From: Collinsella bouchesdurhonensis
GTDB taxonomy: Bacteria > Actinomycetota > Coriobacteriia > Coriobacteriales > Coriobacteriaceae
Direction of reading: 5' to 3'
Assembly: GCF_900155365.1 (NCBI RefSeq)
Contig: NZ_LT699742.1
Span: forward strand, 143,729 to 207,728
DNA length: 64,000 bases
The notes below the pieces were generated by a model. That model was not told where the DNA came from, did no database searches, and saw nothing but the letters and a program-made list of their open reading frames with translations. A program made the position numbers and the translations under genes. Below are positions 8,026 to 16,718 of the stretch, piece after piece (the first letter of the stretch is position 1; every line of letters begins with the position of its first letter).

Positions 8026-8981
8026 TGGATGGCGTCAAGCTTGTTGGCACGGGTTCGGCTTTGCCCTCGCGCACGGTGACCAATGACGACCTGGCACAGA
8101 TCGTGGACACCTCGGACGAGTGGATTCGAACAAGGACGGGTATCGGCGAGCGCCATTATTGCACCCCCGACGAGACTCATGGGCAGCTTGCGCTCTGCGC
8201 TGCCCAGCGTGCTTTAGGCGACGCCGGTATTCTGGCGCAGGATGTCGGAATTTGTCTGGTTGCCACGTTTACGTCGACAAACGCAACGCCTTCTACCGCA
8301 TGCTTGCTGCAGCGCGACTTAGGCCTTAACGAAGACACGTTGTGCCTGGATTTAAATGCGGCCTGCGCGGGATTTGTCTACGCCCTGCATGTTGCCGAAC
8401 AGCTTTTGCTCGACAGCCCTCGACCCTATGCATTGGTAGTTGGCGTCGATGCGGTGAGCCGCGTGCTCGACTTTACCGACCGTTCGACCTGCGTGTTGTT
8501 TGGCGATGGCGCGGGTGCAGCGGTCCTCAGGGCGCAAGCCGATGCCTCGCCGCTATACGCCGCGTGGGGGTCGCGTGGAGACGACATGTCGCTTTGCGCC
8601 CCGAATGAGGTGGATGGCACTGCGGTGATCCCGCGCCTGCGAATGGACGGGCGCGCGGTGTTTCGCTTTGCGACTGAAATTTTGCCTGCGTGTGCAAAAA
8701 AGGTGCTCGAGCGTGCGGGTATCGAAGCCTCGCAAATCGATCGCTTTGTGTTTCATCAGGCAAACCAGCGCATCGTCGACCTGGCGGTGAAAAAGCTCGG
8801 GGTGGATCCCGCGCGCTGTGCTGGCAACATTGCGCACACCGGCAATACCTCGGCGGCAAGCGTGGCGATTCTTCTGGATGAGCTTTGTCGCACGGGCGCG
8901 CTCGCTTCTGGCGAGAGGGCACTGTGCGTTGGATTTGGCGCGGGCCTTACCTGGGCCGGCGCGTTGTTGGAGCGTGCGTAG
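8025..8981 (+). CDS. fabH: Beta-ketoacyl-ACP synthase III
   Basis: A 318-residue thiolase-fold enzyme that condenses an acyl-CoA primer with malonyl-ACP to start fatty acid synthesis. The catalytic triad is visible: Cys in NAACAGFVYAL, His in FHQANQRI and Asn in HTGNTSAAS. The strong site AAAGGAGG lies just upstream; ATG 8025 (eight bases away, in a TGATG overlap with accA) is preferred to ATG 8022 or GTG 8016. It is encoded inside the elongation operon, as in many Gram-positive fab clusters. Its acyl-CoA preference cannot be read from sequence. Confidence 0.93.
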   Translation: MDGVKLVGTGSALPSRTVTNDDLAQIVDTSDEWIRTRTGIGERHYCTPDETHGQLALCAAQRALGDAGILAQDVGICLVATFTSTNATPSTACLLQRDLGLNEDTLCLDLNAACAGFVYALHVAEQLLLDSPRPYALVVGVDAVSRVLDFTDRSTCVLFGDGAGAAVLRAQADASPLYAAWGSRGDDMSLCAPNEVDGTAVIPRLRMDGRAVFRFATEILPACAKKVLERAGIEASQIDRFVFHQANQRIVDLAVKKLGVDPARCAGNIAHTGNTSAASVAILLDELCRTGALASGERALCVGFGAGLTWAGALLERA

Positions 8982-9020
8982 GGGGAACTTGGTCCCGCAC
9001 GCGGTATGGAAAGGACAGAC

Positions 9021-9947
9021 ATGAAGCTCAACGAGCTTTTGGGAACCGAGTTTCCCCTTATACAGGGAGGTATGGCCAATATCGCTACGGGTGCGTTTGC
9101 TGCAGCATGCTCTAACGCCGGCGCATTGGGCATTGTGGCATCGGGCGGTATGGACGCTCCGGCGTTACGCGAGCAGATTCGCGCGGCACGCGCTTTGACG
9201 GACAAGCCGTTTGGCGTGAATCTCATGCTCATGAACCCGCATGTCGACGAGCTGGCGCAGGTCGTTGTCGAAGAGCATGTGAGCGTTCTTACCACCGGAG
9301 CAGGTAATCCCGGCAAGTATATGGATCAGTGGAAATCCGCTGGAATCAAGGTGTTCCCCGTGGTGGCGGCCCCCGTTTTGGCCCGCCGCCTGGCGCGTTA
9401 TGACATTGACGGCGTGATTGCCGAGGGTACGGAGAGCGGTGGCCATGTGGGCGAGACCACGACCATGGCGCTCGTCCCGCAGGTGGTCGATGCGGTTGAC
9501 GTTCCCGTTATCGCGGCGGGAGGCATTGCAGACGGGCGTCAGCTTGCCGCTGCGCTTGCTCTGGGCGCGGTGGGCGCTCAGGTGGGAACGTGCCTGCTGG
9601 CGAGCGAGGAGTGCCCCATCCACGAGAACTATAAGCAAGCCGTGATCAAGGCGGGCTCCAACGATACGGTGGTGACCGGCCGCTCAAAGGGCGCGCCTGT
9701 GCGCGTGCTCAAAAATAAGATGGCGCGCGAGTATCTCAAGCTCGAACAGGGCAATCCCTCGCGAGATGAGCTGGAGGCATTGACGCTTGGCTCTCTGCGT
9801 CGCGCGGTTGTCGATGGCGATCTTGACAGGGGCAGCTTCATGTCCGGCCAGGTTGCCGCCATGGTGAGGGAAATTCGCCCCGCTCGCGCGATCTTCGAGG
9901 ACCTTATGGCGAGCGCAGAGCGTGCTATCGCGGAGGTGCGCTTGTGA
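9021..9947 (+). CDS. fabK: FMN-dependent enoyl-ACP reductase II
   Basis: A 308-residue TIM-barrel flavoprotein of the FabK/nitronate monooxygenase family. It has the N-terminal PLIQGGMANIATG motif, the ESGGHVGETTTM segment with the family His, and AAGGIADGRQLAAALALGA for FMN phosphate binding. It performs the last reduction of each elongation cycle. The position between fabH and fabD argues for FabK rather than a nitronate monooxygenase. No FabI-type reductase is seen, so this should be the sole enoyl reductase here; FabK enzymes are known to be insensitive to triclosan. ATG 9021 has GGAAAGGAC six bases upstream and is preferred over ATG 9006. Confidence 0.9.
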   Translation: MKLNELLGTEFPLIQGGMANIATGAFAAACSNAGALGIVASGGMDAPALREQIRAARALTDKPFGVNLMLMNPHVDELAQVVVEEHVSVLTTGAGNPGKYMDQWKSAGIKVFPVVAAPVLARRLARYDIDGVIAEGTESGGHVGETTTMALVPQVVDAVDVPVIAAGGIADGRQLAAALALGAVGAQVGTCLLASEECPIHENYKQAVIKAGSNDTVVTGRSKGAPVRVLKNKMAREYLKLEQGNPSRDELEALTLGSLRRAVVDGDLDRGSFMSGQVAAMVREIRPARAIFEDLMASAERAIAEVRL

Positions 9948-10873
9948 GCAAGACGGCTTTCCTGTTTGCTGGCCAGGGGTCGCAGCACGTGGGGATGGGG
10001 CGTGACCTCTATGAGACCTATCCCGTTTTTCGCGAGGTTATCGATGGCACGCATCTCGATTTCGACCTGCGCTCTCTTATGTTCGAGGGACCGGACGAGC
10101 AGCTTTCCCAGACGCGCTATACCCAACCGTGTATGGTTGCGTTTGCGGCGGGCATGACGGCGGTTCTCGATGAGCTGGAAATCAAACCCGATTACGTTGC
10201 GGGCTTGAGCCTGGGCGAGTATTCCGCCTTGGCTGCTGCCGGCGTATTTGAGCCGCAGCAGGCGATACAGCTTGCGGCGTTTCGTGGGAGTGCTATGGCG
10301 CGCGCTTCCGAGGGCCGAGCCTGTGCGATGGTCTCGATTTTGGGCTTAGCGCGTGAGGCGGTTGAATCGGCAGTTGAGCTTGCCGCGGCTGCAGGCCAGG
10401 GGACGGTTGAGGTCTCCAACTACAACTGCCCTGGGCAGACCGTTATCGCCGGAGACGCCTCCGCGGTGGAGCTTGCCGCGGCTGCTGCGCGTGACGCCGG
10501 CGCTCGTAGGTGCATTCCGCTGCATGTGAGCGGGCCGTTCCATACCTCGTTGCTGCACTCTGCGGGCGACGCCCTGCATGAGCGCTTTAAAGAAGAACCC
10601 TTTGGCGAGATGCGCGTTCCGGTGCTGTTTAACTGCTTGGGCCACGAGATGGGTGCGGGCGATAGCATTTCTGCGCTTCTTGAGCGACAGGTTCAGTCTG
10701 CCGTGCGCATGGAAGACACCATCATGCGCCTGGTGGAATTGGGCGTGGACCGTGTAATCGAGGTTGGCCCCGGCAGGGTTCTCTCTGGTTTGGTTCGCCG
10801 TTGCACCAAAGCTATTCACTGCGTATCGATAGAAACACGCGAGGACGTGGAATCGCTTAAGGAGGAGCTGTAA
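9944..10873 (+). CDS. fabD: Malonyl-CoA:ACP transacylase
   Basis: A 309-residue acyltransferase with the N-terminal FLFAGQGSQHVGMG motif, the nucleophile elbow GLSLGEYSAL (catalytic Ser) and the His in VSGPFHTSLLHS. It loads malonyl groups onto ACP. GTG 9944 overlaps the fabK stop (GTGA) and follows a GGAGGTG site. The stop overlaps the fabG ATG by one base, so fabK-fabD-fabG are translationally linked. Confidence 0.95.
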   Translation: MSKTAFLFAGQGSQHVGMGRDLYETYPVFREVIDGTHLDFDLRSLMFEGPDEQLSQTRYTQPCMVAFAAGMTAVLDELEIKPDYVAGLSLGEYSALAAAGVFEPQQAIQLAAFRGSAMARASEGRACAMVSILGLAREAVESAVELAAAAGQGTVEVSNYNCPGQTVIAGDASAVELAAAAARDAGARRCIPLHVSGPFHTSLLHSAGDALHERFKEEPFGEMRVPVLFNCLGHEMGAGDSISALLERQVQSAVRMEDTIMRLVELGVDRVIEVGPGRVLSGLVRRCTKAIHCVSIETREDVESLKEEL

Positions 10874-11628
10874 TGATGGAGGGCCTTTCTTTGGCGGACA
10901 TGTGCGCCGTCGTGACGGGCGGTTCGCGCGGCATCGGTCGCGCTGTTTGTTTGGAGCTTGCGCGCCTGGGAGCGCGGGTGGTGTTCACCTATGCCGGAAA
11001 CGCCGAGGCTGCTCAAAAGACGCTCGAGATGATTGAGGAACAGGGCGGGGTGGCACGTGCAATATGTGCCGACGTGCGCAGTGCAGAAGACGCGACGCGC
11101 GTGATCGATGAGGCGCGTACCGCTTTTGGCAGCGTGGATATCCTTGTCAACAACGCCGGTATCACATGCGACAAGCTTGCTGCGCGTATGAAGCCCGAGG
11201 ATTTCGATGCCGTGGTGGATACGAACCTTAAGGGAGCCTTCCTCTACACCAAGGCGGTGCTACGCCCCATGATGCGCGCTCGCTCGGGCGCGATCGTCAA
11301 CATGGCTTCGGTGGTGGGGCTGCGCGGTAACGCGGGCCAGGCCAATTACGCGGCAAGCAAAGCGGGTCTCATCGGTATGACCAAGTCCATTGCTCGCGAG
11401 GTTGCCGCTTTGGGCATTCGTGTGAACGCCGTGGCCCCCGGTTTCATTGCGACGGATATGACCGACGCGATGCCCGAGGCCGCTCGTGCAGCAACGCTTG
11501 CTTCGATTCCGGCCGGCCGATTGGGCGAGGCATTTGAGGTCGCTCGCGTTGTGGCCTTTTTGGCGAGCGACGCCGCTTCATACGTAACGGGACAAGTTCT
11601 TGCCGTCGACGGCGGCATGGCGATGTAG
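10873..11628 (+). CDS. fabG: 3-oxoacyl-ACP reductase
   Basis: A 251-residue short-chain dehydrogenase. The NADP-binding TGGSRGIGRAV is at the N-terminus, NNAG is mid-protein, and the catalytic residues are the Ser of MASVVG and the Tyr and Lys of YAASKAG. The C-terminal VTGQVLAVDGGMAM is typical of FabG. It reduces 3-oxoacyl-ACP using NADPH. The start lies eight bases after AAGGAGG; a second ATG follows at 10876. Confidence 0.95.
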   Translation: MMEGLSLADMCAVVTGGSRGIGRAVCLELARLGARVVFTYAGNAEAAQKTLEMIEEQGGVARAICADVRSAEDATRVIDEARTAFGSVDILVNNAGITCDKLAARMKPEDFDAVVDTNLKGAFLYTKAVLRPMMRARSGAIVNMASVVGLRGNAGQANYAASKAGLIGMTKSIAREVAALGIRVNAVAPGFIATDMTDAMPEAARAATLASIPAGRLGEAFEVARVVAFLASDAASYVTGQVLAVDGGMAM

Positions 11629-11637
11629 GGGGTCATC

Positions 11638-12879
11638 ATGGCAAAACGCAGGGTTGTCATAACGGGGATGGGCGCTGTTACCCCACTGGGGCACAGCGTT
11701 TCGAAGAGCTGGGAGGCCGTCCGCGCCGGCGAGTGCGGCATCGCCCCCATCTCTCTGTTCGATGCTTCGGATATGAAGGTTTCGCTGGCTGCCGAGGTCA
11801 AGGAGTGGGACCCGGCAGCTACCCTTGGGGCGCGCGAGTCCAAACATCTGGCACGCTTCACGCAGTTTGCCCTGGCGGCCGCTCGCGAGGCGATGGATGA
11901 TTCCGGGCTGGCGCTCGATGCCGATAAAGCCGATCGCGCGGGGGTCATTATCGGAAGCGGTATCGGCGGCGTTGCCGAGACGGAGTCGCAGCAAATGCGC
12001 TGCAGTGCCCGTGGATATGATCGCTGCTCCCCCTACTACATCCCCTCGGGAATTTCCAACATGGCGGCGGGTCAGGTTGCCATTGCCTTTGGCTTCAAAG
12101 GCATGTGCACGTGTCCGGTTACCGCTTGTGCAAGCGGTACGAACGCCGTGGGCGATGCCTTTCGTCAGATTCGCGATGGCTATGCCGATGTCATGCTTGC
12201 GGGCGGAACCGAGGCGGCGATAACGCCTCTTTCCATCGGTGGCTTTACAACCATGCGTGCGCTTCATACAGGGGACGATCCCACGTGCGCATCCATCCCC
12301 TTCGATGCGCGTCGCAGCGGTTTTGTGATGGGCGAGGGCGCAGGCGTGTGTTTGCTCGAGGAGCTGGAGCACGCGCAGGCACGCGGTGCGCATGTCTATG
12401 CCGAGCTTGTGGGCTATGGCGTTACCTGCGATGCGTTCCACATCACGGCTCCCTCAGAAAACGGCGAGGGTGCTGCGCGCGCTATGCAGCTCACACTCGA
12501 GGATGCCGGGGTCGATCCCTCTCGGGTTGGTTACATCAATGCCCACGGTACCTCGACCAAGCTCAACGACGAGCGTGAGACGCAGGCTATTAAAACCGTG
12601 TTCGGCGAGCACGCGCAAGAGCTTGCGGTGAGCTCGACAAAGTCGATGACCGGTCATATGCTGGGCGCCGCAGGCGCCGTCGAGGCCATTTTTACGACGC
12701 TCGCCCTGCGGGATTCCTATCTTCCGGCGACTATCGGCTGCGAAGAGCCCGATTCCGCTTGTGACCTCGACTACGTAACGGGCGAGGGACGCTCGGCATC
12801 GCTTTCCTACGCCATGTCCAATTCGCTTGGCTTTGGCGGCCATAACGCCTGTATTCTCATGAAAGCCTGGGAGGGTTAG
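11638..12879 (+). CDS. fabF: Beta-ketoacyl-ACP synthase II
   Basis: A 413-residue condensing enzyme. The catalytic Cys is in TACASGTNA and the two His are in NAHGTSTKLND and STKSMTGHMLGAAGAVE. It extends acyl-ACP by two carbons from malonyl-ACP. It is the only elongating ketosynthase in the operon; no fabB is present, so unsaturated fatty acid synthesis by the FabA/FabB route is unlikely from this cluster. Length and motif spacing are normal. Confidence 0.95.
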   Translation: MAKRRVVITGMGAVTPLGHSVSKSWEAVRAGECGIAPISLFDASDMKVSLAAEVKEWDPAATLGARESKHLARFTQFALAAAREAMDDSGLALDADKADRAGVIIGSGIGGVAETESQQMRCSARGYDRCSPYYIPSGISNMAAGQVAIAFGFKGMCTCPVTACASGTNAVGDAFRQIRDGYADVMLAGGTEAAITPLSIGGFTTMRALHTGDDPTCASIPFDARRSGFVMGEGAGVCLLEELEHAQARGAHVYAELVGYGVTCDAFHITAPSENGEGAARAMQLTLEDAGVDPSRVGYINAHGTSTKLNDERETQAIKTVFGEHAQELAVSSTKSMTGHMLGAAGAVEAIFTTLALRDSYLPATIGCEEPDSACDLDYVTGEGRSASLSYAMSNSLGFGGHNACILMKAWEG

Positions 12880-12882
12880 ACC

Positions 12883-13329
12883 ATGCAGCTCGATTCCAAT
12901 CAGATTTCGCAGATTTTGCCCCATCGTTATCCGTTTGCGCTTGTCGATCGCATTACCGATGGCGAGGAGGGTTCGTGGGCGCGCGGCATTAAGTGCGTGA
13001 GCGTGCAGGAGCCGGTATTCCAAGGACATTTTCCCACGTATCACGTGCTGCCTGGTGTGATGATTATAGAGGCCCTGGCTCAAGTTGCCGCCGTGGCGAT
13101 GCTTGCCAATCCGGAGCAGCGCGGCAAGATCGGGTTTTTGGGCGCGGTGAAAAACGCACGCTTTAAGCGTCAGGTACGTCCCGGCGACGTGATGGAGATG
13201 GAGAGTCGCATCGTACGTACGCGCGGCAACTTTGCTTTTGTCGAGGGTCGCGCTTCGGTTGACGGCCAGCTTGCCGCAACGGTTGAACTCACGCTGGCGT
13301 TCGGTTCTAATGAAACGAGCGACAAGTAG
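12883..13329 (+). CDS. fabZ: 3-hydroxyacyl-ACP dehydratase
   Basis: A 148-residue hotdog-fold protein. The motif LPHRYPFALVDRI opens it and GHFPTYHVLPGVMIIEALAQ supplies the catalytic His and Glu. It dehydrates 3-hydroxyacyl-ACP to the trans-2-enoyl form. The usual Pro-Val-Met-Pro after GHFP is replaced by Tyr-His-Val-Leu-Pro, a mild deviation next to the active-site tunnel. It begins four bases after fabF ends. Confidence 0.93.
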   Translation: MQLDSNQISQILPHRYPFALVDRITDGEEGSWARGIKCVSVQEPVFQGHFPTYHVLPGVMIIEALAQVAAVAMLANPEQRGKIGFLGAVKNARFKRQVRPGDVMEMESRIVRTRGNFAFVEGRASVDGQLAATVELTLAFGSNETSDK

Positions 13330-13351
13330 GGTGACGTTCGGGGGTTTTGGC

Positions 13352-13789
13352 GTGCTCGAGAAAAAGTTCATTCGGGTATATACCAAATTCAAACTGCATT
13401 TTTATCGGGAGACCTTTGCGCGCTTCCAAAATCGCGAGGCGAGCCTTACTACGGTGGAGAGCTTTGCGATGGAGGCGATCTATGCGCTGGGAAACCCCAC
13501 GGTGCGACAGTTTGCCGAGTTCATGGGCATTTCCTCGTCGAATGCGGCGTACAAGACGGCAAGTTTGGTGCGCAAAGGATATCTAATCAAGGAGCGTTCA
13601 AAGACCGACGCTCGCGAGTACCATCTGGTCCCCACCCAAAAGTACCTGGACTACTACAATGTGAGCGCCGACTACGTACATATCGTTATGGAGCGCATCA
13701 AGAAGCGTTTTTCTGCAGAGGACGTGACAAAGATCGAAGAGGTTCTGAGTGTGATGAGCGAGGAGCTTATGTCCGAGGTTCCGCTGTAG
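13352..13789 (+). CDS. MarR-family regulator, FabT-like
   Basis: A 145-residue winged-helix protein: N-terminal dimerisation helix (LEKKFIRVYTKFKLHFYRE), HTH region around NPTVRQFAEFMGISSSNAAYKTASLVRKGYL, wing with KTDAREYHLVPT and C-terminal helices. It is the last gene of the fatty acid operon, which by analogy with FabT of lactic acid bacteria suggests it senses acyl-ACP and represses the operon. Two in-frame GTG starts exist; 13352 has GGGGG seven bases upstream and is preferred to 13331, which lies two bases after fabZ. The inverted repeats at 4076-4103 and 4165-4190 are its likely targets. Function is inferred from family and position. Confidence 0.75.
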   Translation: MLEKKFIRVYTKFKLHFYRETFARFQNREASLTTVESFAMEAIYALGNPTVRQFAEFMGISSSNAAYKTASLVRKGYLIKERSKTDAREYHLVPTQKYLDYYNVSADYVHIVMERIKKRFSAEDVTKIEEVLSVMSEELMSEVPL

Positions 13790-13816
13790 CAGTTTGGTTT
13801 CATTGAGTATTCCGTT

Positions 13817-13855
13817 AAGCGGCGAGCGCGTTTGTTGTTCTGCTCGCCGCTTTTC
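13817..13855 (+). terminator. Terminator of the fatty acid operon
   Basis: An 11-base stem AAGCGGCGAGC (13817-13827) pairs with GCTCGCCGCTT (13842-13852), followed by further T's. Confidence 0.85.
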
Positions 13856-13921
13856 CCTCTAGGGGAGAAAAACCCGCGTATGCCGAAATGGGCGCATGAT
13901 TACGTATAGGCACGGGTAGGC

Positions 13922-13992
13922 TTGAGCCAACGGTTAATTAACCTCGGCGCGCATCCCGCCGGGATGCCTCGCCGGGTTTTGGCTCAGGGAGG
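13922..13992 (+). promoter_or_regulatory. Structured leader of the EF-G-like gene
   Basis: Three nested symmetries precede the start codon at 13998. TGAGCCAA (13923-13930) pairs with TTGGCTCA (13979-13986); GGTTAATTAACC (13932-13943) is a perfect palindrome; GCATCCC (13951-13957) pairs with GGGATGC (13961-13967) around a three-base loop, flanked by GGCG/CGCC. The outer arm ends exactly where the AGGGAGG ribosome site (13986-13992) begins. The layout suggests translational control or protein binding; the ligand is unknown. Confidence 0.45.
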
Positions 13993-13997
13993 TTACC

Positions 13998-16064
13998 ATG
14001 GGTGCGCCTAAAACCGATAATGTGAGGAATGTGGTTCTCGTAGGCCAAGGCGGGGTGGGCAAGACCTCGCTCGCGGAGGCCATGCTCCACCTATCTGGGA
14101 AAACAGCCCGTCTGGGCGGCCACGACGGCACCAAGCCAACGCTTGATTACGATGCCGAAGAGGTTAAACGCGAGTTTTCCATCTCCACGTCTATCGCCCC
14201 CATCGACTGGAAGGGCTCACGCATCAACGTATTGGATGCACCCTGCTATCCCGATTTTATTGGCGATGCCTACGCCGCGATGAGCGTATGCGAATCTGCG
14301 CTGTTTGTTGTCGATGCTGCGGCGGGCCCGCAACCTACGACCGTCAAGCTGTGGTATGCGGCAGAGGATCTGCGCCTGGCGCGCGCCGTTTTTGTCAATC
14401 GAATCGATAAGGAAAATGCCAATTTCGAGACCTGCTTGGGCCTGTTGCGTGAGCGCTTTGGTACGCGCTTGGGCGCTGTGACCCTTCCCTGGGGCCAGGG
14501 TGAGGACTTTGGCGGCGTGATCGACCTGGTGCGCATGAAGGCACGCCATTGCAACGGAACCGAGCAGACGGAGTGCGAGATTCCCGAGGAGTATCGTGCT
14601 CAGGCCGAGGCCGCGCACGAGACGTTGTGCGAGCTCGTTGCCGAGGCCGACGATGACCTGATGGAAAAGTATCTCGAGGGCGAGACCCTTACGCAGGAAG
14701 AGATCGAGGGCCTGCTTTCGCGTGCCATCGCAAAGCGTCTTTTCGTCCCCGTTTTTGTGGGAAGCTGTATCAAAGAGCAGGGCGTCAATTCCCTGATGGA
14801 CGATATCGCCACGTACTTCCCTGCGCCTACCGATTACGGCGAGATGCCGCTTATCGATGGCGACTCCCTTAAGATTTCTTCCGAGGACGATCGCCCCGTG
14901 GTTTTTGTCTTCAAGACCTTGAACGATCCTTCCCAGGGTCGCATCTCGTTTATCAAGGTGCTCACGGGCACAATCGAGCCGGGCATGGAGCTGGTCAACG
15001 CGCGCACGCGTAAGAGCGAGCGCATGGCGCATCTCTATGTGATGTGCGGCCGCGAGATGACCGAGGTCGGTCATGCCTATGCCGGCGATATCGTGGTGGT
15101 TCCCAAACTCGCGGCAGAGACGGGCGATACGCTTTCGGTATCCGGCAAGATCGAGGCTGCGGCGTTCAAATTCCCCAACTCCCAGTATCGCATTGCCATC
15201 GAGGCTGAGAATCGCGGCGACGAGGAGAAACTCTTTACCTTTATCGACCGCGCCTGTGAGGCAGACCCCACCATGCGCATCGAGCGTGACGAGGAGACGG
15301 GTCAGACCATCATCTCCGCTGTGGGCGAGGCCCAAGTATCCGTGCTCCTCAATCGTCTGGAGGAACGCACGAAGGTCGAGGCTCGCACGGTGCCCATTCG
15401 CATCCCGTATCGCGAGACCATTCGTCGCGTCGCAAGCGCTCAAGGTCGTCATAAGAAGCAGACCGGCGGTGCTGGCCAGTTTGGCGATTGCTATCTGCGC
15501 GTGGAGCCTTTGCTTGATGGTACCGATTACGAGTTTGTTGACGAGGTTGTAGGCGGTCACATTCCGCGTGCGCTGATTCCTGCGGTCGATAAGGGCGTTC
15601 AGGAGACCATGAAGGACGGCGTTATTGCTGGTTATCCGCTGACCGGTATACGTGTTGCCTGCTACGACGGTTCGTATCATCCCGTCGATTCCAACGAGAT
15701 GGCATTCCGTACCGCCGCTCGCATTGCTCTTAAGAAGGCTTGCGAGGATGCCGACCCGGTGGTGCTCGAGCCGATGGAGAACATTACCGTCACGATCCCG
15801 GAGAGCTACGCCGGCGCCGTGATGGGCGATGTATCCGGTTCGCGCGGCCGCGTGACTGGCATGGATACAAACAATCGCGGCGAGACCGTAGTTACGGCAA
15901 CCGTCCCGTATGCGGAGCTTGTCGACTACGCAACGCGTCTGCGCTCTCTTACGCGTGGAACCGGTGACTTTACCATGGAGCCTGCGGGCTATGAACAGGT
16001 GCCTTACGATGTCCAGAAGCATCTGGTTGAGTTCTACGAGGAGTCTCGCGCTCAGGGTAGATAG
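13998..16064 (+). CDS. EF-G-like translational GTPase with atypical switch regions
   Basis: A 688-residue protein with the full EF-G domain order: G domain with P-loop GQGGVGKT (16-23) and NRID (134-137, an NKxD variant), domain II from about 300, domain III, domain IV containing GAGQFGDCYLRVEPL, and domain V. It differs from canonical EF-G: the switch I RGIT-type motif is replaced by REFSIST (59-65), and DTPGH of switch II is DAPCY (80-84), so the catalytic His is Tyr. Similar paralogues are known as EF-G-like/EF-G2 proteins, with poorly defined roles. No ribosomal protein genes are nearby. It is a single-gene unit with its own leader and terminator. Confidence 0.85.
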   Translation: MGAPKTDNVRNVVLVGQGGVGKTSLAEAMLHLSGKTARLGGHDGTKPTLDYDAEEVKREFSISTSIAPIDWKGSRINVLDAPCYPDFIGDAYAAMSVCESALFVVDAAAGPQPTTVKLWYAAEDLRLARAVFVNRIDKENANFETCLGLLRERFGTRLGAVTLPWGQGEDFGGVIDLVRMKARHCNGTEQTECEIPEEYRAQAEAAHETLCELVAEADDDLMEKYLEGETLTQEEIEGLLSRAIAKRLFVPVFVGSCIKEQGVNSLMDDIATYFPAPTDYGEMPLIDGDSLKISSEDDRPVVFVFKTLNDPSQGRISFIKVLTGTIEPGMELVNARTRKSERMAHLYVMCGREMTEVGHAYAGDIVVVPKLAAETGDTLSVSGKIEAAAFKFPNSQYRIAIEAENRGDEEKLFTFIDRACEADPTMRIERDEETGQTIISAVGEAQVSVLLNRLEERTKVEARTVPIRIPYRETIRRVASAQGRHKKQTGGAGQFGDCYLRVEPLLDGTDYEFVDEVVGGHIPRALIPAVDKGVQETMKDGVIAGYPLTGIRVACYDGSYHPVDSNEMAFRTAARIALKKACEDADPVVLEPMENITVTIPESYAGAVMGDVSGSRGRVTGMDTNNRGETVVTATVPYAELVDYATRLRSLTRGTGDFTMEPAGYEQVPYDVQKHLVEFYEESRAQGR

Positions 16065-16105
16065 CAAATGCCTTGCTGATAATCAAAACGATTTGCCCGC
16101 TTTGG

Positions 16106-16140
16106 AACGACCCCGTTATTGCAACGGGGTCGTTTTTCTT
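16106..16140 (+). terminator. Terminator of the EF-G-like gene
   Basis: A perfect 12-base stem (16106-16117 with 16123-16134) has a five-base loop and ends in TTTTTCTT. Confidence 0.92.
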
Positions 16141-16324
16141 CTCTTTTAACTGTCGGTTCTAGAAGATGTCCGAGCCGAAGATGTTCGTGGCGTGGGGATT
16201 ATTAAATAGAGAGAGGGGTCGTTAATTATATGCTACCCAGATATACCCAATACGGTGGTATTATTTGAACCCACAAAGTGACGCGTGGCATCAATCCGCA
16301 TCAAAGGAGACCTGATCGATTTAC

Positions 16325-16708
16325 ATGACAGACTTTATGCATGGAGCTAAGTACGATACAAAAACTCGTCACCGTGCCGCAAAGATATTGGCGACCGGCG
16401 TGGGGCACCGTGCACTTGCGACTCAGCTAGGAATTCCCGAAGCGACGGCTCGTCAATGGTCTCGTGCCTATGCAGTGGGGGGTCAATCTGCCGTGATGAA
16501 CGCTGGTGCAAAACACCGCATTTATCCGTTTGAGCTTAAGCTTTCCGTGGTCAAAGACCGTTTGGAAAAGGGTCTATCTGTGCGCGATGTCATGGTTAAA
16601 CACGGTGTGCCCAGCGAATCTTCAGTCAAGACGTGGTGCCGTCAATTTCGTGAGGGTGGCGAAGCCGCCCTGGTTGATAAGCCACGCGGACGCAAACCTA
16701 AACAATAG
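16325..16708 (+). CDS. Small double helix-turn-helix protein, transposase-OrfA-like
   Basis: A 127-residue basic protein with two HTH units: ATQLGIPEATARQWSRAY (about 34-51) and VRDVMVKHGVPSESSVKTW (about 82-100), the second followed by FREGGEAALVDKPRGRK. This layout resembles the DNA-binding half of IS3/IS150-type transposase OrfA, but there is no leucine-zipper tail and no OrfB catalytic gene after it. It could be a domesticated transposase DNA-binding protein, a remnant, or a regulator. The AAAGGAG site (16303-16309) is about 15 bases from ATG 16325; an in-frame ATT at 16319 and ATG at 16337 are alternatives. Overlapping short inverted repeats (ATACC/GGTAT and AATAC/GTATT, 16240-16262) precede it. 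Confidence 0.55.
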   Translation: MTDFMHGAKYDTKTRHRAAKILATGVGHRALATQLGIPEATARQWSRAYAVGGQSAVMNAGAKHRIYPFELKLSVVKDRLEKGLSVRDVMVKHGVPSESSVKTWCRQFREGGEAALVDKPRGRKPKQ

Positions 16709-16718
16709 ACTCTATTAA

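Noticed and set aside
14217-16067. 616-codon open frame on the minus strand opposite the EF-G-like gene
   Set aside because: Translation is a low-information shadow of the GTPase gene, with no start signal.
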